64,000 nucleotides of DNA from Piper betle. Taxonomy: Eukaryota; Streptophyta; Magnoliopsida; Piperales; Piperaceae. Numbering within the stretch: position 1 is the stretch's first letter; every line of letters starts with the position of its first letter. A program made the position numbers and the translations under genes. The notes beneath the pieces are model-generated. The model saw nothing but the letters and a program-made list of their open reading frames with translations. It did no database searches and was not told the DNA's origin. The stretch lies in contig JAURVB010014579.1 in assembly GCA_033002965.1 (NCBI GenBank), positions 143,224 to 207,223 on the forward strand, in the 5' to 3' direction. Of this stretch, positions 1 to 11,510 are shown piece after piece.

Positions 1-2442
1 GCGTCCACTCAAAACTAGCTTCCCATATAGATTTTGAGGTTTTCTCCCGTTTTCAATGTTTTCCACCTTTACTGCCGCTACCACTTTGGCTCACCACCAG
101 TGAGACCCCGGTACTCCTTTGGCCACTCATTCAGTACGACCATGACCGCCTCGTGGCCGGCTTTCCATTTGTACCACGCACAACCAATGGCGCCGCCGCA
201 ATTGCTGTTGGTGACTGAGTTTTCAATCATTGTTTATCATCGTCGCTGCCACAATTTGGGCCATTTTTTGGCGCCAGCGAGCCACCACCGGCCAATCTAA
301 CCACCTCAATGGCTTCCCCTTACAGAGATCTATAGTTTGGGACCAACACAGTCCACCGCCGTGGCCATGATCGCGCCAGCGACGTCGCCGCCTCTTTCCG
401 GCCATTTTTCGGCTAGTCTATGGCCAGAGCTCTGCCGATCATCACCACCACCAGCTCCACCTTGACGCCCCCTACCAACCCCAGTCGCGCAGCCATCGAC
501 GGGCATCATCGCCCCTCTGCCCGATCCGTTTACTTGCATCGAGTTCTCCTGCCCACGACCGAGTTTGCCTGGTCATGCCCGAGTCTGCCAGCTCATGTCC
601 ATGTCCATGTCCATCAGCCTAACCAACCCAGCCCATTTTCTAGTTAACCCATACCGGGTTAGTTCAGCCCATTCAGTTCGGTCTGGTCCAGTTTGGTTTG
701 GTCTGGTTCAGCTTAGTTTTAGCCAGTTTTTGGTCGTTTTTCGACCATTTTTGGTAATTCAAGAATCCCCAGATTAGTTTAGATGCATATTCACATGATT
801 TAGCATGATTGGATGTTATAATTATTTTTATTTATTTATTTATTCATTATTATTTATTTATTTTTATTAATATGTGTATCATATATGATGAATGTTTACA
901 TGATTGTTTGAAATTATTAATATTATATTTACTTGTGATTATTAGTCTTATTGTGTTTACTAAATTGTATATGTATTTATTTGTTCGTACGTGTATGTTA
1001 TTATTTAATTATATTTAATTATGTATTCTGTAATGATGACTATGATATTATTATTATTATTCACGATTAATTAAAATTAAATAAATTTTATTTATTTATT
1101 TAAAGAATGATTATGTATTTATTTATTTAAATGTTTATATGATTACTAACACGAGTATATATAATATTTACTCGTGTTTAGCCATTTACATATATAGAAT
1201 ATGATATTATTATTTTATGATCATAGTATTGATTGTTTTTATGTATTTATCATCTATCTATTTATTCATGATTGTATGTATTTATTATTTATTATTTGTT
1301 ATTAGTAATTTGTTTTATTATATCTCAATTTATGTGTTGTGTGTTTAGCTATGTTTATTTAGTGCAATCTTTTTTTATTAGAATCTATTGATGATATGAG
1401 CACACACCACGACCATGCATCATATGGAGACATTAGTAGTTTACTTAGCAATGGGTTCCGATGTGGGCTTTGGAGTCTGAGCTCACCGTAGATATGTAGA
1501 TATGATTGGAGCTTGGACCACAGGTCCATAGGACTCTACCTCTCTGCTTGACTCCTTGCGTGTCGAGTTTAATTGTGTTTTATACATAGGATGGCATCGG
1601 CGGTGTTTTATTGCATCCCTCCGATGTCGGGCCATTTAGCTGTGTTTTCTATGCATGTTTAATAAAACTACAAGGATGAGATCCCTTGTTGGTTTTTGAA
1701 CTGAAGCTCCAAAAATGTATGATAGAAGCCTCTTCCCCAAGCCTAATACATAAGTACACACATTTTTTTTACGGATTTCACGAATAAGAGAGTGAGCGGT
1801 GTGGAGATATGTATGAATCGCACTAGTACTCCTTGAAATCATGAGGTAGTGCGGTGTATGATGGTACTGTGTAATGCAGCGCATTTCTAGAATATGTGGC
1901 ACTAACTTAATTGTTCCTTTTGCCACTCGAGTACCATGGCGGGTGCTATGGAAGGTGTGAGGGCATAAGCGTTATATGTATGTATGAATATGATTATGAG
2001 CTGTGCATGCGAGCCAGCAATTACTTAAGTATGTTTGCTCACCGCCCAGTGTGAGGTAATTTTGAAGTTTCATAAGATTCCATGGGTAATGGAATACCCA
2101 TTTGCTAGATTGTATTAGTTATTATTCGGACCAGTAACATTTGTTACTGACATTTTTCATATAATATATGTAGGTTTTGTAAATTCTGAGTCGACTTTAG
2201 TGGGAGGACAGATAAATACTACACACACTTGAGCTCAACGCAATTATTTACTTTATTGTTTTTATTTATATTTGATGTGTTTACTGTATATTTAACAATG
2301 TCTTTCATTCTCATGACACCAATAAGGTTGTTCGATTTATTTCATTGATTGAGTCGTACTGACGGATAACTTTAAACATGACTCGACTCGATCGTAACAT
2401 TTCTGATTCGATTCTTAAGTGAACCGAAATCAGGGCGTTACA
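1..2442 (+). mobile_element. 3' part of an F-family LTR (distant relative of the E family)
   Basis: No gene is visible. The first 770 bases are relatively GC-rich with fortuitous short open frames. Bases 780-1370 are very AT-rich. A region near 1470-1660 (GAGCTCACCG, TTGGAGCTT, CCACAGGTCC, GGGCCATTTAGC) matches in order the downstream half of the E-family LTRs at 40650-40810 and 59110-59270. An acceptor-like site (GTTACTGAC, then ATATGTAG|GT) lies near 2140-2175. The segment ends GGGCGTTACA, the usual LTR terminus. Its start lies outside the window. Only the 3' end is well defined. Confidence 0.65.
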
Positions 2443-2542
2443 TTGGTGGAAGGACAAATAAACACTACACACATTTGATCTCAGTACCTCTCTTCTTGTG
2501 CTAACTTATTGATGTTCTCAATTTGAGTTTGGCAAGGATAGC
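2443..2542 (+). repeat. LTR scrap between the F and G LTRs
   Basis: This 100-base strip resembles bases 2195-2250 just upstream (GGAGGACAGATAAATACTAC against GGAAGGACAAATAAACACTAC). It is therefore probably a piece of a related older LTR into which both F and G inserted. The last five bases (ATAGC, 2538-2542) would be the target duplication of element G, but its partner is lost. Confidence 0.45.
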
Positions 2543-4485
2543 TGTAAAGACCGTGAAAAAAAAAAAATTTGGACGCGGACGCGGTTCGGGAAGGACCGAA
2601 CGTGTTATATTTTTTTTACCCAGTTAATTCTACCCGGTTAATTATTTACCCATTTTATTATTTACCCGGTTAAATGAAATACGGGTGTAGAGGTGTTTTC
2701 ACATACCCTAGCCATCATTTTCATTTTTATAAATTTGGAAAGGGGACGTCATTTTTCACATACGGGTGTAAGGGCGTCTTCCTCACCTTAGCCGCCTAGT
2801 TCTCCTCTTCCTTACCGGGCTTCTTCCTTTCTTGGGTATCCTTCTTATCTCCCTATTCTTAGTTTGCATGCATGTTCTTTTTAATTGATAGTAAGCTTGT
2901 TAATCATGTAACTTAAGTCTCAAATCAACAAGAAAGAAAAGAACTAAACTAAACTGGAAAACTGAAATCCCGTCCATGGCCGACGGGTGCAAATTGTTGG
3001 CGAGATGGGCAACTGTAAACAAGTTTGCAAGGCTTCCCTCACACCCCCGATGACCCCTCTGGTTGCTGGGTCGAAGGGATGGCTTGCCATGTCCCTGTTT
3101 TCCGGTGGGTGGCGGAATTGCAGCTGTGAGGGGGCGGAGTTGCAAGGGTGATGGAAGTGGCAACGTTCTGCTGCAATAGGTGCTGTAATGGACGTTCAGA
3201 GGAGTAGACACCGGTTGTGCTTCGTCGACAGCATCATGGGTTCCATCACAGTAGTTCAGGCCGCCGGAATAATCCACTACAGACCACCTTCTCGCCGGAA
3301 TTCATGGCAGCGACGTGCAGAAGTGGGGAGAACGACCATACTTCATGCAACGTCCAAAGGTGGCCAATCTTTCTTGTTTTGATGCCAGCCTGAGGTCGTG
3401 GAACATCTGAATTGGAGCAAGGTGCAAGAAAGGAGGGGTCTTGAGGCTGGGAGAAGAAGAACAGGCCAGGAGTTGGGCGCCATGGTGCAGCACATGGTCG
3501 TCTTGGTTAACTGCTGTAAAACACGCACTTTAGGCTTCCAATTGGTTGCTGGAGAAGGTTGAAGTTGAGGGAGGACGTGATTCTGGGTTTGGGTGCCAAG
3601 AAAAGGGGTGGAGAAGAAGGGCGTGGTCTAGTTTTGGTGCAGAGAAGAGTGGCGACGGGAAGAAGAAGAAGAAGAGGAGGAGAGGTGGCAATTCTGTAAA
3701 TACTGGTTGACTCGATACCGACTCGAGTTAAAAATAATACGAACTCGTAATAAATCCTTAAAAATAATTATTTTAATGGGTTATGGGTAAAGTTACTAAA
3801 CTAACTAATGATTGTATGAAATCGCCACGAGTAATAAAAATACGGTAATGATAAACGGTCGATAATTAATCGGCGTAATTCAAGCGATTAAATTAAATCG
3901 GAGGGTTATAAGTAATTAATAAAATAAAGATTTTACCTTTACCATATTAAATTTAATATTAGGTAAATAAAGTGATTATTTTAATAACGAGTCAGTAATG
4001 TAGAAAATGAGTTATTAAACTATAGTCGGGTAGCAATCACTCGCGTCGAACCTAAATAGCATAATGAAAATAAATAAAGTTCGAAACTTTATTGAGTCGA
4101 ATAATTTAAAATAATTGTATTAATAATATTTTTGAATAATATAAATTATTTTAAATAATTTAATCGATCAACTTAATTAATTAAATTGCTATAAATAATA
4201 GTAGCGATTAAAAATTATAACCGTAAACTAAATCATCAAGATTGGGGTTAAGTAATTATCATCGCAAAGGAAAATTAAATACTTGTTTATTAGTAATAAT
4301 TATTTTATCAATTGTTAAGTATTAATTATGATTTAGATAATTAATTTAAAATGTGAAGTAGGACTTAAATGATTATGTCACAGGAATAATTAATTATCTC
4401 ACTAGATTTGTTGATAATTTAATATTTAATATTTTTGGAAATGATATATATATTAGTATATTTAGTTGCATGCATTCCTACTTGA

Positions 4486-4513
4486 ATAAAATTATACTTA
4501 TGTATAATTTTAT
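4486..4513 (+). promoter_or_regulatory. Palindromic TATA-like core promoter candidate of G LTR
   Basis: Two perfect 12-base arms, ATAAAATTATAC and GTATAATTTTAT, flank a 4-base loop (TTAT). The same palindrome occurs at the same relative place in the solo LTR (13398-13425), the A 3' LTR (24145-24170) and the G-family solo LTR (29976-30003). It sits a few dozen bases upstream of a conserved CAGATTAGGAT segment. That fits a TATA box, but promoter activity is inferred. Confidence 0.5.
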
Positions 4514-4566
4514 ATTCTTGTTCAGATTAGGATCATTGGTCGCAGCTGCGAGTTTGAAATATCCAG

Positions 4567-5690
4567 GTCCGTATAATCATTTAAAATGTTGTACTTTCCC
4601 TTGTTGGTAGCCCTGGTCGGCCTGAGCCCACATTCGACCACCATGCACTGTAACGCAATCGGGGTCAAGGAATTGACTCAGTCCGACACGGGGCCACACC
4701 TTTAAAATTACTATGTGTGTTACTATGTGTGTGCTTATAATTAATTGAAATGTTGTATTTACCCAAACTGGTATAATTATATAAAATGTTGTATTTTCCA
4801 AGTTGGTATAACTATATGAAATGTTGTATTTTCCCAAATTGGTAGCCTTTGTTGGCACTAATCTCAAATGGAGCTAGGAGACGATTTTTAATCTCAGAAT
4901 GAACTAAGAGACCATGACTAATCTCAAAATGAATTGGGAAACCACCTAATCTCAGAATGAGCTGGGAGACGTTTTCTAATCTTAGAATGAGCTGGGAGAT
5001 ATTATTTAATCTCAGAATGAGCTTGGAGACAATTTCTAATCTCAGAATGAACTGGGAGACCATGACTAATCTCAAAATGAATTGGGAGACCACCTAATCT
5101 CAGAATGAGCTGGGAGACCATTTTCTAATCTCAGAATGAACTGGGAGACCATGACTAACCTCAAAATGAATTGGGAGACCACCTAATCTCAGAATGAGTT
5201 GGGAGACCATTTCTAATCTCAGAATGAACTGGGAGACCATGACTAATCTCAAAATGAATTGGGAGACCACCTAATCTCAGAATGAGCTGGGAGACAATTT
5301 CTAATCTCAGAATGAACTGGGAGACCATGACTAATCTCAAAATGAATTGGGAGACCAACTTAATCTCAGAATGAGCTGGGAGACGATTTCTAATCTCAGA
5401 ATGAACTGGGAGACCATGACTAATCTCAAAATGAATTGGGAGACCACCTAATCTCAGAATGAGCTGGGAGACGTTTTCTAATCTTAGAATGAGCTGGGAG
5501 ACGACTTTTACTAATCTCAGAATGACCTGAGAGACAAATTACTAATCTTAGAATGACCTGAGAGATAATTACTAAAGACTTGTGTAATAATAATAAAAAC
5601 GGATGAAATGATAATAGGGATTTTATTGACTTGTTTCATTTAATTATGCGGCTTAGTGGTTTTATCACTAACGCGGAATTGCCTCCGCAG
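4567..5690 (+). other. Predicted leader intron in the G LTR
   Basis: The donor-like site ATCCAG|GTCCGTATAAT is at 4561-4577. The acceptor-like site has a branch-point match, CACTAAC (5666-5672), 18 bases before GCCTCCGCAG|GTGAG. Both sites are conserved in sequence and spacing across the A, B and G LTRs, while the DNA between them varies in repeat type and length. Splicing is inferred, not seen. Confidence 0.4.
4855..5572 (+). repeat. Tandem hairpin array in the G LTR
   Basis: About 20 units of roughly 30-38 bases are built around ATCTCAGAATGAGCTGGGAGAC. Each unit can fold (TCTCAG with CTGGGAGA). Units with TCTCAA carry the matching TTGGGAGA. The last units read TCTCAG with CTGAGAGA. Two unit types alternate to give a higher-order period near 60-65 bases. 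The array is confined to the predicted intron. Confidence 0.85.
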
Positions 5691-5871
5691 GTGAGCAGCT
5701 TTGGACTAAAGAATAGAAGTGTGGTTGGTGGTTCTTTTACCAACCTAGGTATGGTGAATCGATAATAAAGTTGGATTTCCTTATTATTCTCTTGTGTTAT
5801 AAATGTGGCTATGGGAAACAGTCTGAGACTGTGTTATAACACCCGGTCTGGTTCGGGTGGGTCGTTACAGG

Positions 5872-5884
5872 TGGTATCAGAGCC
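5872..5884 (+). other. Primer binding site of element G (initiator-Met tRNA)
   Basis: TGGTATCAGAGCC lies two bases after the LTR end. It is the standard plant complement of the 3' end of initiator methionine tRNA and primes minus-strand cDNA. Confidence 0.85.
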
Positions 5885-6054
5885 ATGTTTCCCACAAGCT
5901 CACATTTTATGACTCAAGTACCTTGTTGAAAAGTTCAATAATTATCTTTTCCCACTATGTTGTGTTATTAATTAACAAATGTATTTGCTAATAAACCTAA
6001 GTCATAACTGGACGAAAAAATGTACTAATGAACCATGAAGGTTCGACGTTTCAG

Positions 6055-6745
6055 ATGGCAGGCACTCGTAGACAGTCAAACCGAGCTACTCCGCCAAATG
6101 CGAACACCAAGAATGTATTGGCTCAGATCCTGACGGCCATACAGGGACTGGCGCAAGCTTCCGAAAATACAAATTCTGTGGTTCAGAATATTGTTCAGCG
6201 GTTACCGGGAGTGGTAGCAGGGCATGGAGCCTCAAACTCAGCAGCGGGTCCCAGAATCACCCCAGATGGTGGTCAGGGGAGTGCCCAAGGGTGGGCAGGG
6301 TTAGCAGACCCGGGCGAGCAAGGGGAGCGTCCAAACCCAGTGCCACCGGTAGTCCGACAAGTGGTGCCGCCAGCAGGTGATGATAGTGACCGCTACACTG
6401 TGGAAAAAATTTAGAAAGAATAGAGCTGAGGTATTTATTGGAGGGATCGATCCAATGAAGGCGGAGAGCTGGATTGACATTACCGAAAAAGCGTTTAGAG
6501 CTCTGTCTGTGCCCCACCGCCATCAAGTGAGATTGGCAACATGCATGCTTCAAGAGGAAGCATCTTATTGGTGGAAATCCATGGAGAAAACCACTTTCCA
6601 TCGACGTGAGATTTCCTCCATCGCGTGGGCAGAATTTGTGGCAACTTTCAATGGACAATATTTTCCAGAGCCCGTTGTCCAGAAGAAACCACTGGCGTTC
6701 ACCAATTTGGTTCAGGGGGAGGATTCAGTCCGGGAATATGTGTAT
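6055..6745 (+). pseudogene. gag: gag fragment of element G
   Basis: The start ATG (MAGTR) is chosen by alignment to the intact element A, although an upstream in-frame ATG exists at 6028. The product corresponds to residues 1 to about 228 of the A polyprotein: N-terminal region, then the retrotransposon gag domain with [31 protein letters not shown] and [15 protein letters not shown]. An extra A in the run near 6405-6411 shifts the frame and brings an immediate TAG. After it the gag frame resumes one register over. The frame then runs into a deletion joining gag directly to the linker before reverse transcriptase, so nucleocapsid zinc knuckle and protease are missing. Not functional. Confidence 0.88.
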
Positions 6746-7240
6746 TCCCAGACGAACTTCCAGGGTTACCTCCTAAGCGGGCAGTGGAGTTTGCCATTGA
6801 CCTAGCACCTGGAGTGACACCAATTTCTAAAGCACCAGTGTTGACACTGCCAAATGGTAATGAAGGATTCGTAGTCTTCAGCGATGCGTCTTTGTTGGGT
6901 TTAGGATGCGTCCTTATGCAAGAAGGTAAGGTGGTGGCCTATGCCTCTCATCAATTGAAGATTCATGAGAAAAATTATGCAACCCATGACTTAGAACTGG
7001 TAGCAGTGGTTTTTGCCCTAAAGATTTGGAGTCACTACTTGTATGGAGCCCAGTACGTAGTCTTCACTGACCACCAGAGTTTCAAGTATATCTTCACCCA
7101 GAATGACCTTAACCTTCGACAAAGGCGGTGGATGGAATATTTGAAGGACTACGACTTCCAAATCTTATACCATCCAGGGAAAGCTAATGTGATAGCCGAC
7201 GTGTTGAGTTGGAAGGGCAAAATGGACAAAAGTCAGCAGT
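6746..7240 (+). pseudogene. pol: RT-linker/RNase H fragment of element G
   Basis: The sequence enters at the linker before RT ([16 protein letters not shown], matching about residues 594-613 of element A). It then jumps at PISKAP straight to [18 protein letters not shown], skipping the whole reverse transcriptase. The junction reads GCACCA, which occurs at both parental breakpoints in element A. The RNase H part keeps the four acidic positions (FSDAS, HDLEL, FTDHQS, VIADVL), and the frame stays open to 7368. This is a deletion derivative; without RT it cannot replicate on its own. Confidence 0.85.
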
Positions 7241-7368
7241 TAGAAAACTTGTTGTGGCATGGCCTAGGATTTGTTTTGCTTTTTTTGGTTAATAGTTATT
7301 TCTTTTTAGAAAACTTATTTAGTTTGTGTTTTCAGGTAGTGTCTGCAAGAGGTATTGTTCCCTTTTGA
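7241..7368 (+). other. Unaligned tail of element G before the break
   Basis: After [10 protein letters not shown] the match to element A stops. The next roughly 100 bases are T-rich and end TTTTCAG|GTAGTGTCTGC, after which a weak match to the A polyprotein may resume. TAGAAAACTT occurs twice (about 7241 and 7306). It could be filler DNA or an intron-like insertion. At about 7369 the sequence switches to the minus-strand LTR of element C. Confidence 0.3.
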
Positions 7369-10018
7369 TCGAGAAATTGAACGAACTAGATTTGGTTAAG
7401 CCGTTCCGGATCTACCCTTGGCATCTTAAAATGGTAGTGCAAGTATGCAATGCGTGGATGTGATGCTTGGGTTCTAACGTGGCACTACATGCATGCCATG
7501 ATATGCTATCATGCACAAACAGAACAACCATGAAAACAAGTTCGAAAATAAATAATATTTTTCAAACAAAATGGACAGAGTCTCCCTTAAAAGTGCAATA
7601 GATAGCCAACGTGTCCACGACAATAATAAAGATTTATATCGATATAATTCCAAAACATGATATTATCATTTCCATTCTAGTCTTTTTCACTTTCTGCCTC
7701 ATTTGAGCCTAGTCTAAATTCCAAGGCTCCCTGTTCACTTTCATTCTAGTTTAGTTTCACAGGCAAAACGTTCATAGCATTTCACAGAAAAATCTTAAAC
7801 AAACACATCATTCACACAACTTAGAAATCACCATTACCATCCATTATGTTCGGCGTGTACATGTGTGCAACAGCTTTATTACTCTCTTCGCGGTCCTAAC
7901 AGCTTTCAATCCTCGAGATTCTCACCTACATAAATAATAGAAAACCGTCAGTAACGAGCATTGCAGGTCTAGAAATAGCTAGTAACAAACTGACATAGGA
8001 GGGCTAACCCTCCTGTTGAAGTAAAACATTCATAATTTCCACTAGAACTCTCATAAGGGCACTAATTAGGAGCCACTGGCCTCGGCTCAACAGCATCCCC
8101 TTTCTAACTCATTCTCATGACTTGGCATTTTCATCTATCCCTTATACAGAAAATTCCTTCTTTTCTCTTCTGCCCTTTACATCCTCCGTATTACTCTTGG
8201 CCCTGAGTATAGAGGCCAAGTACTCTCAGGCATGCACCTTCAGTACCCTTCGAAATGACAAGTCTAGACATACGCTACATAGTAGTACCTGAAAACCTCC
8301 ACACTTCTCTAGGTTTGAGGAACTTAAAGGTAGAGTTATCAGGATCCCTCAGGAATGGATTGGCCCACACACCAATCCAAAGCCCACTATCAACTAGCAC
8401 ATACCCGCTCTCATAGCACGATTGTCGGTATTTCCAGCTTTGACTGGCACATGCCCGCTCTCATAGCATGATTATTGAATTTCCCTCATTCCATCTCTCA
8501 CTAAAAACACAAAAACTATATGTATATAGGTCTAGGTAGGGATTTATATAATAGGCCCGAAGGCATCGTGAGCTGGATCTAAGTTTCGAAAACAAACTCG
8601 ACGGATCTCATCCTTGAGGGTTATTAATCCAGAAATAACGTGGGACTAAATGGCCCGCATGGAGTACGATACAATAAATCCACCACTGACACGCCCGCTT
8701 ACCCATAAAAACAACGCATGATGGAGTATAGAGATAAAACCAGAAGCAAGTCCTAACGGACCTGGTAGAAGCTTGAAGCCTGTCCACATGCCTGGGTGGC
8801 AAGCTCCTACTTCGTACCTACACATCAAATCTACAAGCTAACTCCCACTAACTAAATGATGCATCAACTCAATATGAACAACACCCTCACAACCCAATCA
8901 TCATCCATCATAGTCAACAATCATCAGTTTAAAAATAATTCTAACTAATCTTATTCATACCAATTTGATTATGCTTTTATAAGTTACGTTGTAGTCAATT
9001 AGCATGCTCATATTTAATTTACTTAGTCATTTTAAGCAAATCATGCAAGTAATCACTTCATTCAGAATGAGGCATTTATTATATCAAACAATCAATCCTA
9101 GCATATAGTGCTAATAATTATCAATTTTAAATAATTAAATCGGAGGTAATTATACCTCGCGACGTCGGTAATTGGCGACGGCTAGGGTCTCGTTGCGCGT
9201 CTCGAAGCTCGAATTCGGCTCTCGACGGTGTCCTAAGTTCGATCGGGTTCGATTGGATGAGTTCAGCGGAAGATTCGGCAAAATCTAGTGAATCCGATTT
9301 TTGGCAGGTTTTGGTGGTTTTCCTATAGGTTTCAATGGTTTTTCGACGGCTTTCTGGCAGGTTTTGACGGTTTTTGGCGACAGTTACCAACGTAGTGGCA
9401 GGATAGTGGTGCTATGGGGTATCATTGGCGCCAGCTTGGCGAGCTCAACATGTCTACGACGTCGATGACGTTGGTGGAGGTGGCGGCTCACTGAAAAAGG
9501 GAAACTGGGCTTTCGGAAGTGGGTTGTGTAGATTCGGCCGTTGTGGGGGCGTTGGGCTCAGATTTAATCGGGTAAGGTTGTAGGAGGGTCGAAGTAGTTG
9601 AGGCGACCACTGGATGGTGGCGGCGACAGTCACCGGGATTGGGATTGGTGACGCAAGCGTGGTGCTAGGCCACGGTGATCCAGCGTTGTGGAGGCTTGAT
9701 GTCAGCCAAGGGTGCTCAGGGTGGCACAGTAATGTTGCTCGGTGCTTGGCGACATCGATTGGCTATGGGGTGACATTGGTAGAGGCGGCGGTGATGAACA
9801 CATGGACAATGATCGGGCAGTCGGGGTTTTGGGGAAGAGGATGGTGTCGGGAGGGAGAAGAAATAGTTTGGTGGCAAACTCATAAATAAAACTTGACTCG
9901 ACTATGATTCGAATAAAAAACAATAACTAACTCATTATAAATCCTTAAAGGGAAAAATCTCATAAAATATAACACACACCATAACATCACAATGACATGT
10001 TCTATAACTAATAACCCA
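7369..10018 (-). mobile_element. 3' LTR of element C (E family, both ends truncated)
   Basis: Aligned to the E LTR at 39197-41991 in reverse. The outer terminus (about 60 bp up to the terminal CA) is missing at 7369. The inner end is truncated at 10018, where the LTR joins the chromodomain coding end without the usual spacer. It contains a predicted leader intron (donor GAG|GTATAATTACC at 9155 on the minus strand, acceptor TAG|GTGAG at 7926) and a GC-rich leader block at 9160-9890 with GACCCTAGCC next to the donor. Frames in this block (for example 9614-9889 on the plus strand) are chance. Confidence 0.85.
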
Positions 10019-11510
10019 CCTTGGTTGTGAAGCTGGTTGCTTGAATATCTCCGGGTATCGCTTCTTCATCTCATCTTCGTGTTCGCATGGAAATTCTTCA
10101 ACTCCTCGTTGAGTTCATTGCACTCATACTAGGGAAACTTTTCGTCAGAGAATCTTCACTCTACGATCCACAATCTGAACTGCTTCTTCTGGATACGTCA
10201 AGTTTGGTTGTAGCTCTATCTCTCTGAAGCTGACAATATGAGAGTTGTCTAGATGGTATTTCTTTAGCATTGACACATGGAAGACATTATGCACAGTTGA
10301 TAGGTGAGGCGGCAATACTAGCCTATAAGCCACTGGTCCAATGTGCTCGATCACGTCAAACGGTCCAATATATCGTGGATTGAGTTTCCCTCGCGTCCCG
10401 AATCTCGAGTTTTCCTTAGTAAGAGAAACCTTCAAGAGAACGTGATCTCCTAACGCCAATTGAACCCCACGTATGTGCAGATCAGCATAACTTTTCGGCC
10501 TATCCTGAGTTGACTTCATCCTCTTCCTGATTTGCATTACCACTTCCCGTGTCTATTGAATCATCTCTGGCCCAACTACTACTGGCTTGCTGCCCTGTAC
10601 CCAACACATTGGGGATCGACATAGTCTACTGTATAGTGCCTCGAATGGTGCCCTTTCTATCGTTACCTGATAGCTGTTGTTGTAGGAGTACTCCACTAGA
10701 GGTAAGTGCTCTTCCCAAGTGCCTGATAGCAAATCCTCTAGGGCGTGTATGGTCTCTCAGTCTGCCCATCTATCTAAGGGTGAAAGGCTATGCTGAAACT
10801 CAATTCGGTGCCCATAGTTGCCTCAAAAGCTTTCCTAAATCGAGAGGTTAACCTCGGGTCCCTGTCTGAAATAATCTTCGGTGGCACTCCATGTAGCTTG
10901 ACTATCTGATCTCGGATCAGCATGGCCAAAGTGGTCAGTGGGTAATCCATCCTGATTGGTATGAAGTATGCGATCTTTGTGAGTCGATCTACTATGACCC
11001 ATACTGCATCCTTCTATAGGTTGGTCCTAGGTAAACTGACTACAAAGTCATATGGTATGCTCTCCCACTTCCACTCTAGGGTTTCCAATGGCTGTAGTGT
11101 TCCACTTGGGCATATGTGTTCGGCTTTCACTCGTTGGCACACCAAACATTTGACAACTATGTCATATTCCTTTCTCTTCATTCCTGGCCACTAATATGTT
11201 CATCAGACATCATGGTACATCTTCACTCTGGATGCACTGAGCATCTCAACGTGTGAGAATCATACCTCGAAGTCTAGGACACTCTGGAACATTTACCACA
11301 AAGAATTGACCTCTTAGTCTGACTAGCCCATTTGCATCTCTGGCCAATTCCTGATGTGTTCCCTGTTCCAACCACTGCCTGAACTGTGATCTACTTTCTG
11401 TGCATTCCTGATCTACTCAAGTACACTCAGTTGAATGGTCAGTCACGCCATCATTCCAACCAACTGTCTCTCACCCATAGTATACTGAGTCACTGACACT
11501 ACTACCAATC
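10019..11510 (-). pseudogene. pol: Integrase and chromodomain region of element C
   Basis: Read on the minus strand. Bases 10543-10145 give an open stretch with [26 protein letters not shown] (GPF/Y module) and [12 protein letters not shown], then the group II chromodomain segment with VDRRVKIL. Upstream, 10550-11350 carries degraded integrase core sequence with many stops and shifts. It ends near 10030 in a KRYPEIF-like tail. It is the same family as the plus-strand copy at 37571-39063. Dead by multiple stops. Confidence 0.82.

Larger units (their letters stand above)
2543..5869 (+). mobile_element. 5' LTR of element G (3327 bp)
   Basis: The LTR starts TGTAAAGACCG and ends GGGTCGTTACA, immediately followed by a primer binding site. 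It carries CCCGGTTAA blocks like family A near 2620-2670, a GC-rich leader-like block at 2930-3700, and an AT-rich stretch at 3720-4480. It then has a TATA-containing palindrome (4486-4513), a splice-donor-like site (4567), the roughly 85-bp module shared by A, B and G (4605-4692), a tandem array (4855-5572) and the acceptor-like site ending at 5690. The minus-strand solo LTR at 29021-32098 is a second copy of the same family. Short frames in the GC-rich block have no recognisable domain and are not called as genes. Confidence 0.88.

Noticed and set aside
3188..3528. Overlapping short frames on both strands in a GC-rich block
   Set aside because: The block lies inside the G LTR and has a counterpart in the other G LTR (31290-31480). 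No domain, and no codon-level conservation visible.
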